Source of the DNA: Blastocystis sp. Blastoise
Lineage: Eukaryota > Sar > Bigyra > Opalinata > Blastocystidae
Direction: 5' to 3'
Assembly: GCA_039096225.1 (NCBI GenBank)
Contig: JBBPEB010000023.1
Location: 434,501-498,500 of the forward strand
DNA: 64,000 bases
This document shows, piece by piece, positions 53,862 through 64,000 of this stretch. Every line of letters begins with the position of its first letter. Within the stretch, counting starts at the first letter, position 1. The notes under the pieces were generated by a model that was not told where the DNA came from, ran no database searches, and was given only the letters and a program-made list of their open reading frames with translations. A program made the position numbers and the translations under genes.

Positions 53862-56800
53862 ATGAGTGTTAATGGAAATAGTACTCGATTGGATCCGAAA
53901 TGTGGAACAATAAAATCGATCAAGCTAGAGAACTTTATGTGTCACAAAAGTTTATATGTGAAATTTTCCCCTGATATCAATTTCATTACTGGAGCTAATG
54001 GGAGTGGTAAAAGTGCTGTGTTAGCTGGCATTCAAGTATATATTTTTATGTTCTTTATGTTTTATAACTATGAAATCTTAGACTGTATTAGGTGTACAGT
54101 CAAATTCAAAAAGAGAGAAGAAAGCATCCAATTATATTCGACATGGATGGGATGGTTCTGCTGTTGTTGAATTAGAGATTTGGAATACTGGTATATAATT
54201 TAGTGTTTGAGATATTTAATATATGATTTTTTATTATATTCTTATTATTAGATATATAATGTTCATTCTTTCTTTAGGTTATGGTGCCTATCAACATGAT
54301 ATATATGGTGATATATTAATAATAGAAAGAATTATATCTAGAACTAGTAGTCGTTATAAAATCAAAAGTGCTTCGTATGAATTATATATTTGTTTTTAAA
54401 TAAATTTTTTAAATTATTTTTTTAAAACTATTTATATATTCTAGTGGTGAAGTTATTTCTACAAGAAAACAAGATATTACAAAATATTTACAGTATAGTC
54501 ATCTTCAAGTATATATATAAAATAATAATGAAATTATATATATAAAGATATTTGAATTTTTTTTAAGAATTATATATATTAGAATTATTATTTTGTATAC
54601 TATTTTATATATAGCCAGATAATCCGTTAGTTATATTAGATCAAGAGAGTGCAAAGCAATTTTTGTACGGAGAAGAAAAAGATCGTTATGAATTTATGAT
54701 GAAAGCTGTTGAATTAACAACTGTTGAAGATATGTATATATATTTAATTATTTATAATTAAATTATTGTATTATTTACAATGATAATCTAGATATATATA
54801 TATAATATTGTTTATTATATTGAATAAACTATATGTTACATATTTTATCTATTTCTCTTGAATATTATTTTTATGATCCTCTAAATATAATAAAAAATAA
54901 TAAAATATTTAATAAATTATAATGTATTATATATTTGTATATAAAATTAAAATTATATATTCTAAAATTATTTTTTATATAATATAATAGTATATAATAT
55001 AATTATATATAATATAATATAATATAAAATAAACATACCATAATATATATAGTTACATGAGTGGTCATAAAGGAATAGAAGAAATGTCCCGTTTAAATGA
55101 GAATTTCAAGAATTCCGAATTATTAGAATTACAGCGTATATATGAATCAAAAGAAGAGACCTTTAAAAAGCATGAAGAATTATTAAGAGCACCTATATAT
55201 GAAGAACAGAAGAAGAAATTAATAGAATGGGCAAAGATACAACAAGTCGAAATAGATATACGCTTAAAAGAAGAGAAATTATCGAATGATCAGAAAGCTA
55301 TTGATTCTTTAAAAGTGAATTTAGATAAATTAACTGAAGAATATAATAATGCTATGAGTAAGAATGAACAAATATCGATTCAATTAAAAAGTTTGCATGA
55401 AGATGTAGATAATTTAAATCATGAATATAATGATAAAAATAGAGAAAAACAAAGTATAATGGGACCTATAAATGAATTAAAAAATCGTATACGTTCTTGT
55501 CAATTTGAAATTAATAAAGAGAAAAAGAATGAAGATCGAAATCGTAAACAAGCTGAAATATGTTTTAAGAAAGCAAAAGAACAATCTGAAAAAGAAGATA
55601 TTATTCATTTAATTGAAAAATATCAATCACAAAAAACAGAATTATTAAATAGAAAACAAGAAAAAGAAAAAGAACGTCAAGAATTAAGAAATGAACAATT
55701 AGTATTAAGAAGAAATGTAGATGATTTTAATCAAACTCAAAATGAATATAAACGACAATTAAAACAATTACAAAATGAATTAAATGATATTTCTACAGCT
55801 ATTAAGAATTGTGAACGTGGTAAAAATCAAAGTTTATATAAGTATATTTATATATTTTTATTAGTATAGAGTATCGTTTTTGCATACCCATTTTTATAAG
55901 TTTTTTTATTTCATTATTTATATATTGAATTTTTTGTAAGTCTTATATTATTCATTTTTTTTAATAATAATATTTGAAGAATAATAATATATTTTTTTAA
56001 ATAATAATATTTGAATAATAATAATATTTTATTTTAATACTAATAATTTATATAACTATTTATATGAATTTAAATAGAATTTTTTTTATATTTATAATCA
56101 AACGCTATAAATCATTTTAAAATTCTTCTATATATATATATATGCTTATATATATAAATTTGGTGAAGATGTTGTTCGTTTGTCATCAGAAATAGAAGAT
56201 AGAATAAAGAGTTTTAAAATAAAACCTATAGGTCCTATAGGTCAATATATAAAGATAAAACCAGAATATAAGAATTGGTCTTTTGCTGTCGAAACTATTA
56301 TAGGTCGAGGATTACGTAGTTTTATATGTTTTGATGGTAATGATATGCTATTATTAAATCAAATCAAAAAGAATTTAAATATACGTAATGTACAATGTTA
56401 TACAAAGAATTCTTCTTGTGATTATTTTGATTATTCTGCTTATCGCCCTAATAGTCAATTTTTATGCGCAATGGATGTACTAGATATTTCACATCCTGCT
56501 GTACAAAATATTATATTAGATTTAAATAATTTAGATCAATATTCATTAGTACAAACAAGAGAAGAAGCAGATCATTATATGGAAAATGGAAATCATTATT
56601 CTATGCCTCAAAATATACGTTTCTTTTTATTACCTGATGGGGACCGTACATTTGCAACATGTGGTTCGTTAACAAATCAACCGTTTCAAGGTCGTATACA
56701 GAAATTATTAGAATCAAGTCAAGAAAATCGTATTGAAGAATATAAACAAGAATATATATTACAACAGAAGAAAATAGAGCAATTAAATTCAGAAATGATG

Positions 56801-58482
56801 ACAAGTCGTCAGTCACAAACAAATAGTGGATCTCAAATGAGAGAATTAGAGAAACAAATAGGTCAAATAGAGAAAGAAATTGATACTATAGAACAGAAAT
56901 TATCTGAAATTAATAATATGATATCTTCTTTACAAGAGAAAGAGAAAGAGAATGATTATTTATTAGATAGTCAGAATTATACAAATGAAGCTGAAGAGAA
57001 TCATAAGCATATTTCAGAACTTGAGACTTCTTTAGAAAGTATTCAAAAAGAATTAAGTATAAAGAATGAATTATATGTGAATATTAATAATGAATTATCT
57101 AATTTACGTAATAAAATACAAGTTACTCAAGATTCTATAGATCAGATGGGTACACAAAGTGAGGACTTAAAGAAAAGTATTGTTATAGATGGTCAACGAA
57201 AGTTATTAAATGATAAAATTAATAATTTAGTATTAAAGATAAATGATGATTCATTAAATATACAGAATACTAAAGAAACAGTTCAACGAGCTATAGATAG
57301 TGCAGGTGGAGAAGAAACACGTCCAAAGAAACAATTGAATTTAAATCGATGTGTTGCAGACTTATCAAGATTTCAAGAAAAAATTAAAAGTCAATTAACT
57401 CAATTAGGAACTGATTCTATAGAAACATTAAAAGATGATTATATACGTTCTAAAACACAATATGAAGAATCTAAACGTAAATATGAAGATAGTTATCAAG
57501 CTCAACAAGAAATGGTATTATTAGATGAACGACATCGAAAAAGACTGAAAGAAATACGTAATAAATGCTATATTGATCTTAGGTATGCTAATCATTTAGT
57601 TTTTTAGTTTTATATGATATTTTTAGTATTATATATTATTTTTATTATGATATGATATTAATTTTATTATTATATAAGTTTTATTATTATATGATATTGA
57701 TTTTATTATTATTGAATAGATTGATTTATTTGAATAAAAACTATATTTATTTCTTATAATATTCAATTTGTTTTATTATAATATATATATATTTATCAAC
57801 AATGAATAAATAATTATAAATTTATTTATCAACAATAAATAAATAATTATAAATTTATTTATCAACAATAAATAATTATAATTTATATCAATAATAAATA
57901 AATAATTATATATCTTTTTTCAACAATAAATAAATAATTATATATCTATTCATCAACAATAAATAAATAATAATTATAACTCTATATAGACGTACATTTA
58001 AAGAGATTTTAGCTGAACGTGGTTATGAAGGTGATTTAGATATACAAAAAGGTGAACAAAAAATGGCTATTTCAATATCTACTTCTGATACTCAATCTGA
58101 TGGTTCACATGTAAAAAATTTAAAAATATTAAGTGGTGGTGAACGTAGTAATGTATGTTTATGTCTTATATCTGCTATGTCTAGACTTATGAAAACACCT
58201 GTTATGATATTAGATGAATTTGATGTATTTATGGATGAAGCAAATCGTACATTAGCATTTACAACAATGTTACATAATGCTGAAGAAAAAAGAAGACAAT
58301 ATATTTTTATTACTCCTCATTCTTTACAACCTGTATTACAAAAAATGGGTAAATTTGATATTCCTATTCAAACATTTCGTATGGAAGATCCATCTAGAGT
58401 TTCTAATTTTAATAATGATACCAATAATAATAATAATGAAAATGAAGAAGAAGAAGGTGATGGTGATGCTAATGAAGAATAA
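53862..58482 (+). CDS. SMC6: SMC6, structural maintenance of chromosomes protein 6
   Basis: Eight exons yield about 1,070 residues. The N-terminal ATPase lobe has 'GTIKSIKLENFMCHKSL', Walker A 'GANGSGKS' and 'TVLGVQSNSKREKKASNYIR', followed by 'DNPLVILDQESAKQFL', all typical of SMC6 rather than SMC5. A long coiled coil, the hinge ('KPIGPIGQYIKI', 'FAVETIIGRGLRSF'), a second coiled coil, then the signature 'LSGGERS' and Walker B 'MILDEFDVFMDEANR' follow, and an acidic Asn/Glu tail. SMC6 pairs with SMC5 in the complex that handles stalled forks and recombination intermediates. The intron between exons ending 55841 and beginning 56158 lacks an AG at its 3' end (it reads TATATATAA), although the conserved 'KFG' before the hinge needs that boundary. 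Confidence 0.95.
57780..57975. repeat. Intronic tandem repeat
   Basis: Last SMC6 intron: about six degenerate copies of a unit like 'TTATCAACAATAAATAAATA' plus 'ATTATAAATTTA'. Confidence 0.85.
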
Positions 58483-59167
58483 TTTGATACCTTTTCTTTA
58501 TTATAATTGAATTCATATATATATATATATTCTTTTTATTTAAACTTATCTTTTCATTTTGATCTTCTCTTTTTTTTATTTCTTATCGTTTTATTTGTAT
58601 TGATTTGTTTTCTTATTTTCTTGTTCATTATTTCATTCGTATACTCAATAAATAATTATAAACAATAATAACAAAGAATAATAACAATACTATATGAGAT
58701 TTCTCTACAAAAAGCCGGTTTTTTGTTTGATCATTCTCTTTATTGCTATAGTATTATCCTCGTATCTTCATGTAAAGATGATTTTATTTTACATTGCGTG
58801 AACTTAAATGATGCTAAACATAAAAGGAATACATATTTACTTTAGAATTGTCAAAAAAGTTAATTTCTTTTTATTCTATGAATTCTATACAGTATATATC
58901 TTTTTATAAATGATGAAAAATTAATAAACACTATCAAATTAATTTGTACAAGAAAAAAAACTTAGATAAAAAAATAATAATTGAAAAGAATTCTTTTTGA
59001 CTTTGTAACATGATAATTTCCAAGAAAAAATAGAGAATCATTACTGGAAGCTTATTTTTCATTGAGAACATAATATTTATTTAATTATTTATAATTGAAC
59101 TACTATTATCGTTTGTAAGCATTAAACAGAGATCAAGAAGACATTAATCTATTCATTTAAAATAAAA
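58483..59167. other. Spacer between SMC6 and transporter gene
   Basis: No coding frame or RNA gene recognised; promoter region of the transporter gene lies at its right end. Confidence 0.6.
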
Positions 59168-60975
59168 ATGTCTGTTATTCTACCTTACACTCGTGGTCAA
59201 AGTGTTGCAAAATATTCTGAACCATCTACTATTTTGGATTCTGATAAATATGATAAGTCTAAATTATCATTTAAGAAAATTTTTACTGTAATTTTCATTA
59301 CTTGCTTTTAGTTTACATGTATAGGTAGTTTATGCTATTTTTTTGTGGTATTTCTTTAGTCTTTGTTCAACTATATTAAATAAAACACTTGTGTCGAAAG
59401 ATATATTTCCTATTACGTTGACTTTTACGCATGTTTCTATTAGTACAATTTGTGATTGTATGTATATATGATTTATAGCTTATAATTATTTGTAATTTTC
59501 AATTATCTCGTTTTAAATATATTAATAAAATCCAATTTATAGTAGTTATTATTAATGGTATTAAACATAAAGAATATAAGGCTACAACACATTTAACAAC
59601 TAGTCAATTGATTCAATCTATACTTCCATTATCTTTAGCTATGGTTCTTACTCAATTATTTACTTATATAAGTTATAGTTTAGTTCCTGTTTCTTTAACA
59701 CATACAGTAAAAGCATTGCAACCTTTATTTAATGTTATTATTGTATATTTATGGACAGGAAATAAAGTATCTATAAAAGTTGTGCTTTCTTTAATTCCAA
59801 TTATTTCAGGTGTTGCTTATTCTTCTGTTAATGAATTACAGTATATAGTATTATATTTCATATATTATTTATTATTTTTTTTAATTTTTTTTTAGTGCTT
59901 TTTTTTATATAGAAAATGATTTCTTTTTGTATTTCTATAAATAATTAATTTATATATATATAGATTTAATATGCGTGGTTTTATTTTTGCATTATTATCT
60001 ACATTAACTAGTGTTTGGCAAAGTATATATGTAAAAATGCTCATGAGATATGGAATAGATAAAGATTATGTATATATAGTATATATTACTGAAATTTTTT
60101 TAAATATTTTTTTTATAATAATAATAGTTATATAGTTTATTATTATTATTTGTTTTGTCTATTTTTGTTAGTATTGTATAAGAATAGTAGTATTATTATT
60201 ATTATTATATATATAGCTTCATTTATTAAATGGCTTATTATCTGTTATCCTTTTATGTCCATGTGTAATTATTTATGAATATTATAATAAAACATATGAA
60301 TCTATTAATATAAAAGGGATGATTCTATGTTCATTACTTCAATATTTTGCGTCTATTGGATCATATAAAGTATATTAATATTATTTATATTATTTATATT
60401 ATATAATATTCTATTATTTTATTTTATTAATATTATATTATATATTTTATTTTATTTATATTATTTATATTATTTTTATTATATATTTTATTTATATTAT
60501 TTATATTATTTATATTATATATATAGTCATTATCACTGATTAGTTCATTAACTTATTCTATTTTAAATACTTTTAAACGTGTTGCTATTATTATTATATC
60601 AGCATTATATTTTGGAAAATATTTATCTTCACAAAATATTTTTGGAATCGTTATCGCTGTTCTAGGTATATTATTATTATTGAAATTATTATTGAAATTA
60701 TATATAAAAATTATTTTTTCTACTTATCATGTTCATCATTATTCTTTTATATATATATAAATTCTTATTATTATATATTCAATATTTTTATACATTACAT
60801 CAATTCTACTATTATTCTATATATATATATAGGTGTATTAGGTTATAATTTAGTATGTCTTTCTGAAGATAAATCTCTTAGAACTCCAAGATCTCCTCAA
60901 TTTACTCCTCATGACAGTATTGATTATAGAAAATATCTAAAATCATCGAATAGTGTACCAAAAATTATTATATAA
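59168..60975 (+). CDS. Triose-phosphate/nucleotide-sugar transporter family (TPT) membrane protein
   Basis: Seven exons in phase, about 390 residues. The first intron (59288-59324) is only 37 bases. A polar N-terminus leads into about ten hydrophobic helices. Family motifs in order: 'LCSTILNKTLV' and 'FPITLTFTH' at the start, 'SYSLVPVSLTHTVKALQPLF' in the middle, 'LSLIPIISGVAYSSVNELQF', and 'SLTYSILNTFKRVAIIIISA' near the end. 'THTVKA' and 'NTFKR' are the signature substrate-path motifs of the TPT/DUF250 branch of drug/metabolite transporters. In non-plastid eukaryotes such proteins sit in Golgi or ER and exchange nucleotide sugars or sugar phosphates; the substrate cannot be read from the sequence. 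A cytoplasmic Ser/Pro-containing tail follows the last helix. Confidence 0.92.
60370..60525. repeat. Intronic TATTATTTA-type repeat
   Basis: Transporter-gene intron composed almost entirely of 'TTTATATTA' units. Confidence 0.8.
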
Positions 60976-62711
60976 TTATATTATTAGTTATATATACTTT
61001 TGTTTTCTATATATATATATAGATTATTATTAATTTCCTTTTTTATTTGAATCACAAATTCAACTATTTTTTTATATATTTTATTTTTCTTTCCATTTTT
61101 CTATAACAATATTTCTTTTTTTTATTCTAATATTGTTTTTTACTTTTACTCTGAAATATCATTTTATGATTTTTTCAATTCTATTTTTATGGAAATTTCT
61201 TTATTATTATTTTATTTTTTTAATCTTTTTCATATTCATTTTTTTATATCCTTTTATATGTGTATGTATTTTGCATTCATTATGATTATTCTATTTATAA
61301 TACCATATTAATTAACTTTTTATATACATTACTATAAAGTTTTATATCCTATATATAAATAATCTCTTTATTTTGTTTTGTTTTGTGTTTTCACGTATTC
61401 ATGTGACTTTTAAATGAATCATAGTCTTTTAATTTGTTTTTTTCTATTCATAATTTTTTTATAAATATTATTGAATATAGTTGAAAGTCTATTTGCTTTT
61501 ATTAATGATAGTAGAATTGTTTTAAGTATTCTTAAGATAGTAATAATATATCATGTATTATTTATATCCCTATATATGCACATTAATATATATATATCTT
61601 ATTTATCGTTTTATCCATCAAAAATTGAATAACAAAGAATATATATATATTGGTATGTATAACGAAACAATGAAAATGTCAATTAATTTTTTTACAATTT
61701 TTTTAAATGTTTAAAAAAAAATGTTTTTGCATTTACTATTTGAAAAATGATTTATAATATCAATATATATATGATTCTATTATGGCTATTTCATTATAGA
61801 CTTCCATTGAATATAAAACACATTTACTTGCCTATATTCTTTACTAATATAAAAATATCTAAGAAATGCACTAACATACTATTGTATAAAATTTATATGT
61901 ACATATATTTAAAAATAGAAGAAGAATTAGAATACTTTTCAAATAATGATCGTAAACTTGTCATCTTCTCAAGAATAATGTAAAAAAATTATATTTAAAT
62001 ATAAATATGATGTTTAGCAAGAAAAACAATCTGTGTTATAACGAAGTACCACACTGTTTTTACGATGCAGTTAATGATTGCATAATATCGAGAGACGCAT
62101 TGATTTCTGTATAATTATTACAATATTCTTAAATGTATCTTTACTTGTATTTTATTAAATAACGCGTAGTTGAACTACAATAACTGATACTTCATAGTTT
62201 TTATCCATTTTTATAGTTCATAGAAAATACTTACCACTATAGCATTTGCCCCATTATTTTCATCACTAACGATCAATAACATTCAATTTTGACTCAAGAA
62301 ATTCAGAATACCATCAAAAACTTTCCAAATTATTTGAATATTATACTTTGAAATGGTTACTTAGAACATGCACAATACAATGTTTTAAATAGTTCAACTT
62401 GAACATATCTACGAGATACTATACAACGCTTCAAAAGATTTTTTTTATATAAAAGAAGAAAACCGTGACTATTTGATGGTTTTCTGAGTAGATATAAGTA
62501 CTTACAATACACCTACTTGTAAGTTTTCATAATGTACGTAAATTCTCCAAGTATTAAGTTTCAAGTTTCACTTTTTTATTGTTTCAATGACTATTTCGCA
62601 ATTATCATTATCTATATGAAATTCTTGGAATTTATCTATTGTATATTTAGCGATATATATATAACGATAAGTTACTTTATAATTCTTAGTGAAAATAATT
62701 GAATTTTACTA
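60976..62711. other. Intergenic region, 1.7 kb
   Basis: The first half is T-rich with TA runs. A 78-codon open frame at 61747-61983 with a mixed-composition end ('EEELEYFSNNDRKLVIFSRI') has no recognisable homology and no splice partners, so I do not call it a gene. From 62000 to 62700 the composition is more balanced and probably holds the promoter of the next gene. Confidence 0.5.
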
Positions 62712-64000
62712 ATGTCAGACGCTGAGTTTCATTTCACTGATGATAAATGTAATTCTATATGAATAAGATTATTTAACTATATTTTTAGATTTATTTACGT
62801 TTCAAGATGAGACGCAATTATGGATTCCTAAAAGAATTATTGAAGAATATCCGCAACTACCGTTTCAGAATCTTATTCAACACTCTGATAAATATGGAGA
62901 TGGCAGCTATTATATAGATATGCTTCCATTTCATATGGAAAAAGTAATTCATTTTTTGATGGAAGAAAACATCGATGTTTTGTTGTTCAACTTAAGGGAT
63001 AGTTTCGATATATACAAAATATTCGTTGAGTATTCAGTTGTGATTAGTAAAGAAATACAACGCAATTTAATATTTCATATTGAAGAATTATTTGTTGATT
63101 ATTTAAATGAGAATAATTATCGTGTATATGTATATAATAATGTGCCAAGTTTTATTATGGAATATTTCTCTTCAACCAAGAAAAAGCTTTCTATTCATGG
63201 TATATATACTATAATTTAATTAGTATATAATATATGTGTATTAGGATTGATTACTCCTGAGAAACAGAAGGAATTATTATATTATGAATTACTGTTTAAA
63301 ATGATGAATATTACTGAGGTTGATATTAATTGTAAATATATTATATATAGTATAAATAATAATATATATAGATGAATATGCTTCAAATATTCCAATAGAA
63401 TATATATGTCCATCGTGTATTCAAGATATATTCCCTTCATTAAAAGAATTAAGAGTCACTGTAACTACAAATTATGTGAAAAGTGATAAATTATTAAATC
63501 CAAATAGTGATGAATATATAATGGAATATTGTACGTTTTGTGATCTATATGGTATTAACCCCAAAATTAAAGAGAATTGTGAATATTACAGTGAATCTGA
63601 AATGAATAATTATAATAAGATCTCTTCTTTTATTTATAGAAAATATATTTATCCTTATAATGTAATTGATTCTTATAAGATGAGAAAAGAACTCAATAAG
63701 TTACCCAAGTTATATGAACGTATACTAAATGAGGCTATATATATAAATGATTATTCACAAATCGAAACAAATCAACAAACTTATGATTATGTAGTAGAAG
63801 ATCAAATATGTGAATATAATGGTATATATACATTATTATTATTTTATTAAAATATATATATAGATAACACAGGCGATAACATATTTTCGTATATATATTG
63901 ATTATTTGATAATAATAAATATAATAATAATAATAATTTTAATTATTATTATAGTATCGAAAAATTAAATACAGAATGTGGATTTTATCAGTTATTACAT
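62712..64000 (+). CDS. Member of a lineage-expanded intracellular protein family, 3' end outside window
   Basis: Six exons in phase run off the window end. The start 'MSDAEFHFTDDKYLFTFQDE' is followed by 'QLWIPKRIIEEYPQLPFQNL', 'DGSYYIDMLPFHMEKVIHFL' and 'FDIYKIFVEYSVVISKEIQ', a pattern reminiscent of a BTB/T1-like N-terminal fold (short strand, 'IP..II..YP', then helices). Later conserved blocks are 'ITPEKQKELLYYELL', 'NIPIEYICPSCIQDIFPSLK', 'NPNSDEYIMEYC' and 'LPKLYERILNEAIYINDYS'. From memory these blocks match a large paralogous family in anaerobic gut fungi; I cannot verify this here. No signal peptide. Function unknown. Confidence 0.75.

Noticed and set aside
61747-61983. 78-codon open frame as a gene
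   Set aside because: No homology, no splice partners in phase, and composition close to surrounding AT-rich DNA; could be a decayed fragment but this cannot be supported.
1-64000. tRNA or other structured RNA genes
   Set aside because: No box B-like GGTTCGAATCC sequence or cloverleaf-compatible GC stems seen in any spacer.
1-64000. Transposons or CRISPR arrays
   Set aside because: No transposase or reverse-transcriptase motifs and no spaced direct repeats; all repeats seen are short tandem repeats, mostly inside introns.

Overview
This is a stretch of nuclear DNA from a very AT-rich, intron-dense unicellular eukaryote. Almost every gene is split by short introns that begin GTATAT and end ATATAG, and coding regions carry long Asn runs. 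I spliced genes by hand, requiring reading-frame phase to agree at every junction; exon edges are therefore predictions. The organism makes purines de novo (ATIC) and has SMC5/6, a COMPASS-type WD protein, p24 cargo receptors and Golgi-type enzymes. The last gene resembles a repeated family that I associate from memory with anaerobic gut fungi (Neocallimastigomycota). The Asn-rich style, large adhesive surface proteins and kinase/TLDc architecture would also fit an AT-rich amoeba. I cannot settle the lineage.

Layout. 1-2521 (+): 3' part of a coiled-coil gene. 3164-17106 (+): two tandem paralogous giant type I surface proteins built from discoidin-like, jelly-roll-like, putative-Ig-like and hormone-receptor-like cysteine modules. 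18302-25872 (-): one 28-exon gene model joining a PH domain, a long Asn/Ser-rich linker and a complete Sec1/Munc18 (SM) protein. 26300-30244 (-): divergent protein kinase with Asn-rich linker and TLDc-like end. 31534-32460 (-): p24 protein. 32897-34536 (-): ZC3H4/6/8-type triple CCCH protein. 34920-37667 (+): ATIC. 37996-38769 (-): unknown small type I membrane protein. 39932-41548 (+): WDR5/Swd3-like protein. 41770-45568 (+): type II membrane glycosyltransferase-like protein containing a likely AT-AC minor-spliceosome intron. 46475-47872 (+): syntaxin-16/Tlg2-like Qa-SNARE. 48549-52113 (-): TBC-PDZ-GRAM-myotubularin protein with a degenerate TBC domain. 52894-53366 (+): small secreted Cys protein. 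53862-58482 (+): SMC6. 59168-60975 (+): triose-phosphate/nucleotide-sugar transporter family. 62712-64000 (+): 5' part of a lineage-expanded family protein.

Many genes here serve membrane traffic (SM protein, syntaxin, p24, myotubularin/TBC, Golgi transporter and transferase), but they lie on both strands with separate intergenic regions, so this is not evidence of an operon-like system. The most unusual items are the PH-SM fusion, the AT-AC intron, the TBC-PDZ-myotubularin protein with both TBC catalytic fingers replaced, and the tandem surface-protein pair that shares 5' introns but has intronless 3' ends. No tRNA, rRNA, CRISPR array or intact transposon was seen.
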